64,000 bases of DNA, from assembly GCA_031285625.1 (NCBI GenBank), contig JAITVV010000006.1, positions 36,963-100,962 on the forward strand, given 5' to 3'. This document shows, piece after piece, positions 36,983-45,236 of this stretch. The notes under the pieces were generated by a model, which was not told the origin of the DNA, ran no database searches, and worked only from the letters and a program-made list of their open reading frames with translations. The number at the start of each line of letters is the position of its first letter. The stretch's first letter is position 1. The DNA is from Prevotella sp. Lineage in GTDB: Bacteria; Bacteroidota; Bacteroidia; Bacteroidales; Dysgonomonadaceae. Made by a program: the position numbers and the translations under genes.

Positions 36983-38004
36983 CTATGAATATGAAAGAAT
37001 GGATATCCCGGATAATAGAATCACCTGTGAGGATAGCCATCCCAATAATGACTCATCCTGGCATCGAATATCTGGGAAAGACAGTAAAAGAGGTTGTAAC
37101 TGATGGTACAGTCCACTTTGAAGCCATAAAGGCTTTGAATAATATGTATCCTCCGGCAGCTTGTACTGTTATCATGGATCTCACTGTGGAGGCGGAAGCT
37201 TTCGGAGCGGAAGTAGTTTTTCCCGAAAATGAAATTCCTACAGTTACAGGAAGGTTAGTATATGATATAGATTCTGTAAAAAATCTCGAAATACCGGATA
37301 TGACTAAAGGACGATTACCCGAATACATTTTAGCTAACAAGCTAACTGCTGAAAATATAAAAGATAAGCCGGTTTTTGGTGGTTGTATCGGTCCTTTTTC
37401 CTTAGCCGGACGTCTCTACGATATGTCTGAATTAATGATGGCATGCTATACAGAACCTGAAATAGCTAAATTGTTATTAGCAAAATGCGCTACATTCCTT
37501 AAGGATTATTGTACAGAACTGAAAAGGCAAGGTATTCAGGGTATCGTAATTGCAGAACCTGCAGCGGGATTACTTTCTAACGAGGGGTGTCAGGAATTTT
37601 CTTCTGAATATATAAAACCCATTGTGGAAGCTCTGCAGGATGACGAATTTATAATTATCCTCCATAACTGTGGAAATAAAGGACATTGTACAGACGCTAT
37701 GTTAAGCACGCAGGCCAAAGGATATCACTTTGGTAATATGATGAATATGGAATTGGCACTTGATCAATGTCCTGCAGATACTTTGGTATTAGGTAATCTT
37801 GATCCGGTAGGTGTATTCAAGAATGCTTCTGTAGAACAAATGGAATCGGAGGTATTTGGCTTATTGGATAAAACCAGGTTACATCCCAATTTTGTATTAT
37901 CTTCCGGATGTGATATACCACCACATATACCATTAGAAAATATAGAAGCTTTTTACCGGGCATTGGACAAATTCAACGAACAATCATCGCAAATAGTTAA
38001 ATAG
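36979..38004 (+). CDS. MtaA/MtbA-like URO-D methyltransferase (acceptor side)
   Basis: 341 aa, URO-D fold. The zinc-ligand pattern of methylcobamide methyltransferases is visible: His229-x-Cys231 (ILHNCGNKGHC) and Cys311 (SSGCDIP). Three in-frame ATGs occur within the first five codons, so the exact start is open. In methanogens such enzymes pass the methyl group to coenzyme M; in a bacterium like this the acceptor is more likely tetrahydrofolate or another thiol or folate (inference). It completes a donor-methyltransferase / carrier / reactivase / acceptor-methyltransferase set in one operon. Confidence 0.88.
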   Translation: MTMNMKEWISRIIESPVRIAIPIMTHPGIEYLGKTVKEVVTDGTVHFEAIKALNNMYPPAACTVIMDLTVEAEAFGAEVVFPENEIPTVTGRLVYDIDSVKNLEIPDMTKGRLPEYILANKLTAENIKDKPVFGGCIGPFSLAGRLYDMSELMMACYTEPEIAKLLLAKCATFLKDYCTELKRQGIQGIVIAEPAAGLLSNEGCQEFSSEYIKPIVEALQDDEFIIILHNCGNKGHCTDAMLSTQAKGYHFGNMMNMELALDQCPADTLVLGNLDPVGVFKNASVEQMESEVFGLLDKTRLHPNFVLSSGCDIPPHIPLENIEAFYRALDKFNEQSSQIVK

Positions 38005-38045
38005 CAAATATTGTCCATTCTTTTGGCAAAATTAGTCTATCTTTT
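38004..38045 (+). promoter_or_regulatory. Tandem AraC-type operator C, before the oxidoreductase operon
   Basis: Third copy of the tandem site: GCA at 38004 and 38026, TCCATT at 38014 and the variant TCTATC at 38036, period 22 bp. It starts at the last base of the methyltransferase operon's final stop codon, so an upstream transcript would run through it. Confidence 0.62.
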
Positions 38046-38062
38046 TTATAGTCGAAATTGAT

Positions 38063-38070
38063 TATTTTTG
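38063..38070 (+). promoter_or_regulatory. -7 box before the oxidoreductase at 38198
   Basis: TATTTTTG, a full match to TAnnTTTG, starting 59 bp after operator C begins. Implied leader of about 120 nt. Confidence 0.6.
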
Positions 38071-38197
38071 TTTTGATAGTATTATGAAAAGCTAACTAAG
38101 ATTCACAAACAAGGTACTACAATCTGAGACCTTAATTATCCATGATTTTTATATTAAATTTCTTTAGTATACAACTGTAAATAAAATAAGACAAGAA

Positions 38198-39388
38198 ATG
38201 GATCGTAAACAATTTATTTCCCGATTAGGTACAATAGGCGCTGCAGCAGTTGCTGCTCCTATTATTGGTACATCATCATTAGAGGCTGCAGTATCATCCA
38301 CAAATAATACAACTCTTTCATCAAATAAAATCCGTGTAGGTGTTATTGGATGTGGTAGCGTATCAGGCATGTATTTGCCACATTTAACCAAATGTCCGTA
38401 TGCCGAGGTTGTAAGTGTATGCGATATTATACCACAAAAAGCGCAGGATGCTGCAAAAAAATACAATGTAAAAAACTGGTATCCTCACATAGATAAAATG
38501 CTGGCTGGTGTGCCTTTCGATCTGCTTGTAAATCTTACCGATATGCAGGAACATGGTCGGTTGAATCGTCTGGCCCTGATGAAGAAGGTTAATGTGTGGA
38601 GCGAGAAACCTATGGCAAATACCTATGATGAAGGTCGCGAATTGTACGAACTGGCTAAAGTTCAAGGAGTACGTATATGGGGTGCACCGGCAATTGTAAA
38701 TAGCCCTCAGTTTGCTTTTATGGCAAAACAAATCAATGAAGGCAATCTGGGACGCATTGCAGCAGCGCATGCTCATTATGGACATCAGGGGCCTAATTGG
38801 TCTGCATTTTTCTTCGAAGAGGGAGGAGGCAGCTTGCCGGATTTGGGTGTATACAACATATCTACATTGACCGGTTTATTCGGGCCGGCTAAATCTATTG
38901 TAGCCATGACTAATGTGGTAGATCCTACACGCAATACAGGAAATAAAGGACATATACAGGTCGTGGCCGAAGATAATGCTATGATTATTATGGAACATCA
39001 GAATAATATACTTTCTCATATTCAATGCGGGTTCAACTATTTTGATCCGTATGGCCATGAAGGTACGGGACAGGAACGTCCTACAATATCTGTTGTAGGT
39101 TCTACCGGAAATATGCACATGATTGGTTACGATTGGAAACCATTCGGTGTAGATATGGCTACGATGGCAAATGAGAAAACTCAACGTTTTGCTACTGATC
39201 CAGGTACATTCCTATGGGAAGAAGGGGCTTCTGCAATATGTGAATCCATGGTTACCGGAAAGGAATCTTTGATCAATGCAGAACATGCATTACATGTATT
39301 GGAAATTATTGAAGCAGCGCGTCTGTCGCAAAAAGAAGGTAAAAGAGTTTCGTTAAGATCTTCTTTCAAATGGCCGGTTGTGATATAG
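38198..39388 (+). CDS. Gfo/Idh/MocA-family oxidoreductase, exported (396 aa)
   Basis: The N-terminus (DRKQFISRLGTIGAAAVAAP) resembles a Tat signal, with Arg-Lys instead of two Arg. Rossmann motif IRVGVIGCGSVSGMYLP near 45-61, catalytic-region WSEKPMANTYDEG near 133-145 (EKP, the standard family motif), and a C-terminal alpha/beta domain. It is shorter than, and unlike, the two ~500-aa oxidoreductases of this window. Its promoter carries operator C, which suggests co-regulation with the corrinoid operon. Substrate unknown; oxidation of a sugar hydroxyl is the family role. Confidence 0.88.
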   Translation: MDRKQFISRLGTIGAAAVAAPIIGTSSLEAAVSSTNNTTLSSNKIRVGVIGCGSVSGMYLPHLTKCPYAEVVSVCDIIPQKAQDAAKKYNVKNWYPHIDKMLAGVPFDLLVNLTDMQEHGRLNRLALMKKVNVWSEKPMANTYDEGRELYELAKVQGVRIWGAPAIVNSPQFAFMAKQINEGNLGRIAAAHAHYGHQGPNWSAFFFEEGGGSLPDLGVYNISTLTGLFGPAKSIVAMTNVVDPTRNTGNKGHIQVVAEDNAMIIMEHQNNILSHIQCGFNYFDPYGHEGTGQERPTISVVGSTGNMHMIGYDWKPFGVDMATMANEKTQRFATDPGTFLWEEGASAICESMVTGKESLINAEHALHVLEIIEAARLSQKEGKRVSLRSSFKWPVVI

Positions 39389-39815
39389 TGCACTAATATA
39401 TAAATATATAACTATTTTTTGTTTGTTATTGTGGTGGTACATCTTTGGGGCCAGAAGTCCAATATTACCAGTCTGATCCCAAGATGGCCCACAATGACAA
39501 TAAGGGAAAAGATAAGAAGGGTAGATCTAAATAAGGATGAGAACGATTGTAGCCAAATAATGTAAAAAGGTTGGTTTAATGAGTAGAATTATTGGTAGAG
39601 ATAACTTATCTCTGTTAGGCTTCAATCAGGATATTCTCATCTCAAGGTCTTGAGTTGGAATCTAAAGTAGAAACTTCGGCTAGAGTAGCAGCTACTGGAG
39701 TTTCTACTGGATTCTTGCCAACATTTATTTAGGTTGATAAATAAAACCGAATGCTTTCTATATTTGTTAGAAAAGGATGAAATGTAGTATATAAATAAAT
39801 CGAAATAAAAGAGTT
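39389..39815 (+). other. 427-bp intergenic stretch with protein-like fragments and hairpins
   Basis: No full gene. A 41-codon open frame without an early start (39412-39534) ends in a highly charged tail beginning at an internal Met (MAHNDNKGKDKKGRSK). A 25-codon ATG frame (39579-39653) is continued in another frame by about 38 codons up to 39732. This looks like decayed coding DNA or chance. Hairpins: GAGATAA-C-TTATCTC (about 39598-39612) and GTAGAAACT...AGTTTCTAC (about 39668-39708). The promoter box of the next gene lies at 39759-39766. Confidence 0.4.
39759..39766 (+). promoter_or_regulatory. -7 box before the DUF1080 gene at 39816
   Basis: TATATTTG, full match to TAnnTTTG, with GTTG at 39733-39736 as a weak -33 candidate. 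No copy of the AraC tandem motif occurs upstream, so this transcript may be separately controlled. Confidence 0.5.
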
Positions 39816-40610
39816 ATGAAAAAGATTTCTTATTTCTTATTAACTTCTGCCGCTATGTTACTATTTGCGTGTGGGGGTAAAAAAGCAGAACAATCTTCTT
39901 CTGAAGGAGAAAAAAATGCAGACCCGATGGTCTTGTATGGAGAAATAGACCGTACATCAGTACCAAATACTATTACTGAAGCCGAAAAGTCGAAAGGATG
40001 GCAATTGCTGTTTGACGGGACAACAGCCAATGGCTGGCATGGCTATAATCTGAAAGGGGTTCCGGATTGCTGGGCTATAGAAGATGGGGCTTTAACAATG
40101 AAAAGTGTAGGTGCTCAGGAAGAAGAGCAAGATCTTCTTACAAACAAGGAATACAAAAAATTTGCACTATCTTTAGAATATAAGATGACAAAAGGAGCAA
40201 ACAGTGGTATTGTATTCCAAATAAAAGAAGATCCTAAATATAGATTTGCATACGAAACAGGACCTGAATTTCAGGTTATTGATCACGAAAACTGGCATGA
40301 AAAACTGGAAGACTGGCAGATAAACGGAGGAAATTATGCTATGTATCCGCCAATCGCAAAACCTTATAAAGCTATAGGTGAATGGAACCAGCTGATGTTG
40401 GTTGTAAATGGTAATGATGTAACTCAGATTTTGAATGGGGAGGTAACGGTTAAGTATACAAAATATTCAGATGAATGGACAAAACTCCGCAATAGTGGGA
40501 AATGGTCTGCTTTTCCTGATTATGGAAAATATGATGAGGGTTATATCTCGCTACAGAACCATGGTACAAAAGTTTGGTACAGAAATATTATGATTAAAGA
40601 ACTAAAATAA
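39816..40610 (+). CDS. DUF1080 (3-keto-disaccharide hydrolase-type) lipoprotein, second copy
   Basis: 264 aa, lipobox LFAC (Cys19), then a Ser/Glu/Lys-rich linker. DUF1080 jelly-roll about 62-263: GWQLLFDGTTANGWHGYN, KFALSLEYKMTKGANSGIVF, ending GTKVWYRNIMIKELK. It shares fold and motifs with the DUF1080 protein at 22626 but has a different lipoprotein linker. It lies 8 bp before a Tat-exported oxidoreductase, the partner arrangement known for 3-keto-glycoside cleavage. Probably periplasmic. Confidence 0.88.
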   Translation: MKKISYFLLTSAAMLLFACGGKKAEQSSSEGEKNADPMVLYGEIDRTSVPNTITEAEKSKGWQLLFDGTTANGWHGYNLKGVPDCWAIEDGALTMKSVGAQEEEQDLLTNKEYKKFALSLEYKMTKGANSGIVFQIKEDPKYRFAYETGPEFQVIDHENWHEKLEDWQINGGNYAMYPPIAKPYKAIGEWNQLMLVVNGNDVTQILNGEVTVKYTKYSDEWTKLRNSGKWSAFPDYGKYDEGYISLQNHGTKVWYRNIMIKELK

Positions 40611-40618
40611 TTTATCAT

Positions 40619-42097
40619 ATGACTACTCGTAGAAATTTTCTAAAAAAATCTGCAATAGCTGCTGCAGGTTTATATATATTCCCGTCCAATGTTATCAGCG
40701 GATTGGGACATAAAGCCCCAAGTGATAAACTAAACATTGTCGGTGTTGGTATCGGAGGTAAAGGACACCCTAACCTAGTAGGTATGAATACTGAAAATAT
40801 TATTGGGCTTTGTGATGTGGATTGGGCCTATGCAAAGAGTTGCTTTAATGAGTTTCCTAAAGCAAAGCGATACAAAGACTGGCGCAAGATGTTTGATGAA
40901 CTTGGAAAAGAAATAGATGGAGTAATGGTGTCTACGCCGGACCATACACATGCTATAATAGCAGCAACCGCATTGACAATGGGTAAACATGTATATTGTC
41001 AGAAACCTTTGACACATTCTATATACGAAAGCCGTTTGCTGACACGCCTGGCTGCCAAGTATAAAGTAGCTACACAAATGGGTAATCAGGGTAATTCAGG
41101 AGATGGTGTACGCCAGGTTTGCGAATGGATATGGAATGGTGAAATAGGTGAAATACGCGAAGTGCATGCATGGACAGACCGTCCGATATGGCCTCAGGGA
41201 CTACAACGCCCTAAAGAAGTGGTAAAAGTACCATCGACGTTAGACTGGGATAATTTTATCGGGCCTGCTTCGTTTCGTCCTTATAACCCTGTATACACCC
41301 CTTGGAACTGGCGCGGATGGTGGGATTTCGGAACAGGTGCTTTTGGAGATATGGCTTGTCATGTACTCGATCCTATCTATCAGGCATTAAAACTTGGGTA
41401 TCCTACTAAAGTGCAAGGTAGCTCATCCTTAATTAATACAGAATCTCCACCTCAAAGCGAGAAGGTAGAATTTACATTCCCGGCACGGGATAATATGCCA
41501 AAAGTAGCCATGCCGGAGGTGAAGATATATTGGTATGATGGCGGATTATTCCCTAATCGTCCCGATCTTCTTCCTGATGGAACAGATCTTATGCGTGATG
41601 GCCTTGGTGGATGTATTTTTGTTGGTTCTAAAGATACTATGATCACCGACTGTGGTGGATTCAATCCTCGCCTGTTGTCTGGTCGTGTTCCGAATGTACC
41701 TCAGACTCTGCGCCGGGTGCCTGGTGCAACAGGTTATACTGATGGCTATCATGAGCAGGACTGGATAAGGGCATGTAAGGAATCTCCTGAAAACAGAGTG
41801 GAGACAACCAGTAATTTCGCATATTCAGGACCATTCAATGAAATGGTTTTGCTCGGAGTCCTTGCTATACGTATGCAGAGCCTGAATAAAATTCTGAGAT
41901 GGGATGGCGATAATATGAAATTTACAAATATAGGAGCAAATGAAGAATTGAGAGTCGTTTCTAAAGACGCTTTCTGGGTTAAAGACGGACACCCTCATTT
42001 CGAACGGGAATATACAACATCGAACGCCCAGGCATCTGTTGCTGAATATATAAAACACACATACAGAAGTGGCTGGTCTTTACCTGCAATGCCTTAA
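40619..42097 (+). CDS. Gfo/Idh/MocA-family oxidoreductase, Tat-exported (492 aa)
   Basis: Twin-arginine signal TTRRNFLKKSAIAAAGLYIF. Rossmann motif LNIVGVGIGGKGHPNLVG near 39-56, YCQKPLTHSIYESRLL near 122-137 (QKP in place of EKP, as in the enzyme at 21058), and NWRGWWDFGTGAFGDMACH near 220-240. It ends with the same HTYRSGW type of tail as the PUL 2 enzyme, so the two belong to one subfamily. Likely oxidises glycosides in the periplasm, giving substrate to the DUF1080 protein encoded 8 bp upstream. Confidence 0.9.
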   Translation: MTTRRNFLKKSAIAAAGLYIFPSNVISGLGHKAPSDKLNIVGVGIGGKGHPNLVGMNTENIIGLCDVDWAYAKSCFNEFPKAKRYKDWRKMFDELGKEIDGVMVSTPDHTHAIIAATALTMGKHVYCQKPLTHSIYESRLLTRLAAKYKVATQMGNQGNSGDGVRQVCEWIWNGEIGEIREVHAWTDRPIWPQGLQRPKEVVKVPSTLDWDNFIGPASFRPYNPVYTPWNWRGWWDFGTGAFGDMACHVLDPIYQALKLGYPTKVQGSSSLINTESPPQSEKVEFTFPARDNMPKVAMPEVKIYWYDGGLFPNRPDLLPDGTDLMRDGLGGCIFVGSKDTMITDCGGFNPRLLSGRVPNVPQTLRRVPGATGYTDGYHEQDWIRACKESPENRVETTSNFAYSGPFNEMVLLGVLAIRMQSLNKILRWDGDNMKFTNIGANEELRVVSKDAFWVKDGHPHFEREYTTSNAQASVAEYIKHTYRSGWSLPAMP

Positions 42098-42107
42098 AGG
42101 TGTATTC

Positions 42108-42143
42108 AAGGGGAGTGCGTACGGGGTTTTAAGCACTCCCTTT
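42108..42143 (+). terminator. Hairpin terminator after the second oxidoreductase
   Basis: Stem GGGAGTGC / GCACTCCC (8 bp, extended by A-T and G-T pairs) with a 14-nt loop and a short T-run. It may reduce read-through into the isomerase-like gene at 42178. Confidence 0.65.
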
Positions 42144-42177
42144 ATCCATTGATTGTTCATCCTTAATCTTATAGAAT

Positions 42178-42993
42178 ATGAAATACATTAAGTTATTGAT
42201 ATTACCTTTTATCCTATGTCTTATTGCATGCACTGGCGAGCCAGAGAAGCCTGATTGGAAATTAGGAATGCAAACATATACTTTCCACAAATTCACATTA
42301 ATGGAAACCCTTGATAAATCGAAAGATCTCGGTATCCACTATGCTGAAGCCTTCTTTTTCCAGTCGCTGGGAACTAATTTCGCCGATTCTGCATATCTCA
42401 ATTATGATATATCCGAAGATGTGAAGAAGCAGTTGAAAGAAGAGTTTGCTAAACGGGATATTACTTTATACGCATTTGGTGTAGCATTCTATGATACTAC
42501 CGATGAGTGGGAGCATTTCTTTAGCTTCGCTAAGGATATGGGTATCCATATTGTAACGTGCGAACCAAAACTCGAACATCTTGATTTTGTAGAACAACTA
42601 GCCTTGAAATATAATATACAAGTAGCTATACATAACCATCCTGATCCATCTGTATATGCAGATCCCAAAGTATTAGAGAAAGCACTTGAAGGCCGCAATC
42701 AAATAATGGGTGTATGTGCCGATATTGGACATTGGAAAAGGACAGGTAACGATCCTATAGCGACTCTTAAGAAGTTTGAAGGCCGGATAAAAGTAGTGCA
42801 TATCAAGGATTTGAGTGAAAAGCTGGAAGATACAACCTGGGGTACCGGAATTCTGCAAGTGAAAGAGGTCTTGGCTGAATTGAAAAGACAAAAATTTGAT
42901 GGACTTGTATCTATTGAATATGAAAACTTCGGAGATTCGCAACTTGATGATATAAAGAAAAGTTTGGAATATTATAACCTGAATCTAAAGTAA
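42178..42993 (+). CDS. Sugar phosphate isomerase/epimerase-like (AP_endonuc_2) lipoprotein
   Basis: 271 aa, lipobox LIAC (Cys18), followed by a xylose-isomerase-like TIM barrel: KLGMQTYTFHKFTLMETLDKS-type start, AIHNHPDPSVYADP near 142-155, VCADIGHWKRTGNDP near 178-192, VVHIKDLSEK near 204-213 and SIEYENFGDS near 250. Metal-binding His/Glu/Asp positions look intact. In the Bacteroides 3-keto pathway a protein of this fold is part of the same cluster and, as I recall, handles the unsaturated keto-sugar intermediate. Its lipid anchor shows it works outside the cytoplasm, so ordinary sugar-phosphate isomerisation is unlikely. Confidence 0.85.
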   Translation: MKYIKLLILPFILCLIACTGEPEKPDWKLGMQTYTFHKFTLMETLDKSKDLGIHYAEAFFFQSLGTNFADSAYLNYDISEDVKKQLKEEFAKRDITLYAFGVAFYDTTDEWEHFFSFAKDMGIHIVTCEPKLEHLDFVEQLALKYNIQVAIHNHPDPSVYADPKVLEKALEGRNQIMGVCADIGHWKRTGNDPIATLKKFEGRIKVVHIKDLSEKLEDTTWGTGILQVKEVLAELKRQKFDGLVSIEYENFGDSQLDDIKKSLEYYNLNLK

Positions 42994-42999
42994 TTTAAA

Positions 43000-44982
43000 A
43001 TGAAACAAAAAAGACTTATATACTGGGGATTCTTTATATACAGTCTGATATGTTCGGTCGGATTTGCCCAGCCGAACATAAATCTTTTGTCTCCAAATGG
43101 AAATTTACAGTTTAAGTTCCAGTTGAAGAAAGGGATGCCTGTATATGAAATCTTGTTCAAAAAGCAACTGTTGATTGAAAATTCTGCTATTGGTTTTGAG
43201 TTTGATAATGGTTCCTTTGGGAAAAATCTCAAAATGAATAAACCGGAGTATAAAACCGGAAATGAAACCTATAAATTGATCATAGGTAAAACAAAGGAAG
43301 TACATAGCTATTATAAAGAGGTTATTATACCTTTAGAAGAAAAGAGAAAATCTCCGCGAATCGTAAATCTGGTTGTAAGGGCATTTGATGATGGAATTGC
43401 TTTCCGGTATGAATTTCCTGAACAAGACGGATGGAGATCATATACAATGTATGATGAATTAGACGAATTCAGGCTGGTTGGAAATCCCAAGGCTACAGTA
43501 TTGTTCCTTCCTTCATATACATCATCCCATGAAGGTCTGTACACAAAATCTGATTATCAGGAGCTGAAAGAAAGCGAATTAATGGATATGCCAGTATTGT
43601 TTCAGTTTCCCAATAATGTAAATATGGCTATAACAGAGGCTGCTGTGAGAGACTATGCCGGAATGTATCTGATGAAGGAAAATGGAATATTGAAGAGTAA
43701 ATTATCACCGTCATTAAAAGATTCAAGAATAAAGGTTGAAGCCCAACTTCCCCATAAATCACCTTGGAGGGTATTTATGATTAGTGATAGAATAGGAACC
43801 CTTATCGAATCCAATATACTAACCAATTTGAACGAGCCATGTAAAATTGAAGATATTTCATGGATAAAGCCGGGTAAAACTACCTTCACATGGTGGAATG
43901 GAAATATGGTACCTGATACAACATTTATGCCTGGAAATAATTTTGAAACAAATAAATATTATATTGATTTTGCTGCTCGTAACAGACTCGATTATCATTC
44001 TATATATGGATTTGCCGAAACACCATGGTATACAGACAATGGTTTCGATTTTGGTAATCCGGGTACTTATTTTGATATAACCAAGCCAATCGCGAGCCTA
44101 GATATGAAATATATCTGTGATTATGCTAAAAGTAAGGGGGTTGGGATACATGTGTGGCTCAACTGGAAAGCCTTATATCCTAAGATAGATGAAGCTTTTG
44201 TGAAATTTCAGGAATGGGGTATATCCGGAATGATGGTTGATTTTATGGATAGGGATGATCAGGAAATGATAAGGATACAGGAAGAAATATTGCTGAAAGC
44301 AGCTAAACATCACTTGTTTATCCAGTTTCATGGATCCAGCAAACCTTCGGGGCTTCATCGCACCTACCCAAATGAATTTATAAGGGAAGGAACCCTTAAT
44401 TATGAAGTATATAAATGGAATAATGATATTAATGCCGATCATGATATTTCAATGCCTTTTACCCGCTTGCTAGCAGGAGCAGCAGACTATCATTTAGGTG
44501 GATTCAGAGCCCTTTCGCGCTCCAAATTCAGACCGCAATTCTCTAATCCTTATGTAACCAGTACCCGGTGTCACATGCTGGGAATGTATGTTGTACTGGA
44601 GAGTTATCTGGGAATGGTTTGTGATACACCTCCGGCATATGAGGGCCAACCTGGATTTGAATTCATACAACAATTGCCAAATACTTGGCACGAAACAGTG
44701 GTTACTGATGCTGTAATCAATGAATATGTTGTTATTGCCCGAAGGAATGGTACAGACTGGTTTGTGGGAGCAATAAATAACAGTACAGAAAGAACATTGG
44801 CTATCCCTTTAAATTTCTTGGGTGATGGAGACTATGTTGCGGAAATTTATACTGATAGTGAAAAAGCTGATGAAAATCCAAACCTCATTGAGAAACAATC
44901 AAGAATAGTCACAAAAAAACAGACAATAGAAATTAAGATGGCTTCGGATGGAGGGTTTGTTTCTAAAATCGCAAGAAAGTAA
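43000..44982 (+). CDS. GH97 glycosidase, retaining (alpha-galactosidase-like)
   Basis: 660 aa, signal peptide 1-24 (ends GFAQ). GH97 N-terminal beta-super-sandwich (about 28-285), catalytic barrel (about 295-560) and C-terminal beta domain (about 570-658). The catalytic barrel has MVDFMDRDDQ with Asp414 and FIREGTLNYE with Glu463. These sit almost exactly where I recall the nucleophile Asp415 and acid/base Glu464 of the retaining alpha-galactosidase BtGH97b, and unlike the inverting SusB branch. So an alpha-galactoside is the likely bond. It starts 6 bp after the isomerase-like gene, in the same operon. The hairpin at 45008-45046 ends the transcript. Confidence 0.88.
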   Translation: MKQKRLIYWGFFIYSLICSVGFAQPNINLLSPNGNLQFKFQLKKGMPVYEILFKKQLLIENSAIGFEFDNGSFGKNLKMNKPEYKTGNETYKLIIGKTKEVHSYYKEVIIPLEEKRKSPRIVNLVVRAFDDGIAFRYEFPEQDGWRSYTMYDELDEFRLVGNPKATVLFLPSYTSSHEGLYTKSDYQELKESELMDMPVLFQFPNNVNMAITEAAVRDYAGMYLMKENGILKSKLSPSLKDSRIKVEAQLPHKSPWRVFMISDRIGTLIESNILTNLNEPCKIEDISWIKPGKTTFTWWNGNMVPDTTFMPGNNFETNKYYIDFAARNRLDYHSIYGFAETPWYTDNGFDFGNPGTYFDITKPIASLDMKYICDYAKSKGVGIHVWLNWKALYPKIDEAFVKFQEWGISGMMVDFMDRDDQEMIRIQEEILLKAAKHHLFIQFHGSSKPSGLHRTYPNEFIREGTLNYEVYKWNNDINADHDISMPFTRLLAGAADYHLGGFRALSRSKFRPQFSNPYVTSTRCHMLGMYVVLESYLGMVCDTPPAYEGQPGFEFIQQLPNTWHETVVTDAVINEYVVIARRNGTDWFVGAINNSTERTLAIPLNFLGDGDYVAEIYTDSEKADENPNLIEKQSRIVTKKQTIEIKMASDGGFVSKIARK

Positions 44983-45007
44983 ATTGCAAATACATATTAT
45001 CACCTAT

Positions 45008-45046
45008 GATTTGGTATATTCTGCATTTGCCAGAATATACCAAATC
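45008..45046 (+). terminator. Strong intrinsic hairpin after the GH97 gene
   Basis: Perfect 16-bp stem (GATTTGGTATATTCTG and complement) with a 7-nt loop, 25 bp after the GH97 stop. It closes the 38198-44982 region and isolates PUL 4. Confidence 0.8.
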
Positions 45047-45103
45047 AATTACCTACCTTATATACAAGTCTATTTTATAAACTAAATATATATTATTTTT
45101 GTT

Positions 45104-45111
45104 GAAGTTTT
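45104..45111 (+). promoter_or_regulatory. -7 box candidate for the PUL 4 regulator gene
   Basis: TATTTTTG matches TAnnTTTG, 125 bp before the start codon at 45237. No clear -33 TTTG at the right distance, so moderate support only. Confidence 0.4.
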
Positions 45112-45236
45112 ATTGATTGATGTATCAATTTTAAACTTCATGAAAGTTTACAGTATTATTCTACAAAATTCTGTGGAAATGTACGCAATGTGAACCTGAC
45201 TTGTAGTATTTCTAACTATCAAATTAGTGTAATAAA

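Noticed and set aside
42145-42172. A possible fourth AraC operator before the isomerase-like gene (TTTATCCATT, then TCTTAT 22 bp later)
   Set aside because: The GCA box is at the wrong distance (N9), the second half-site is poor, no TAnnTTTG box lies at the expected offset, and the site overlaps a terminator tail.
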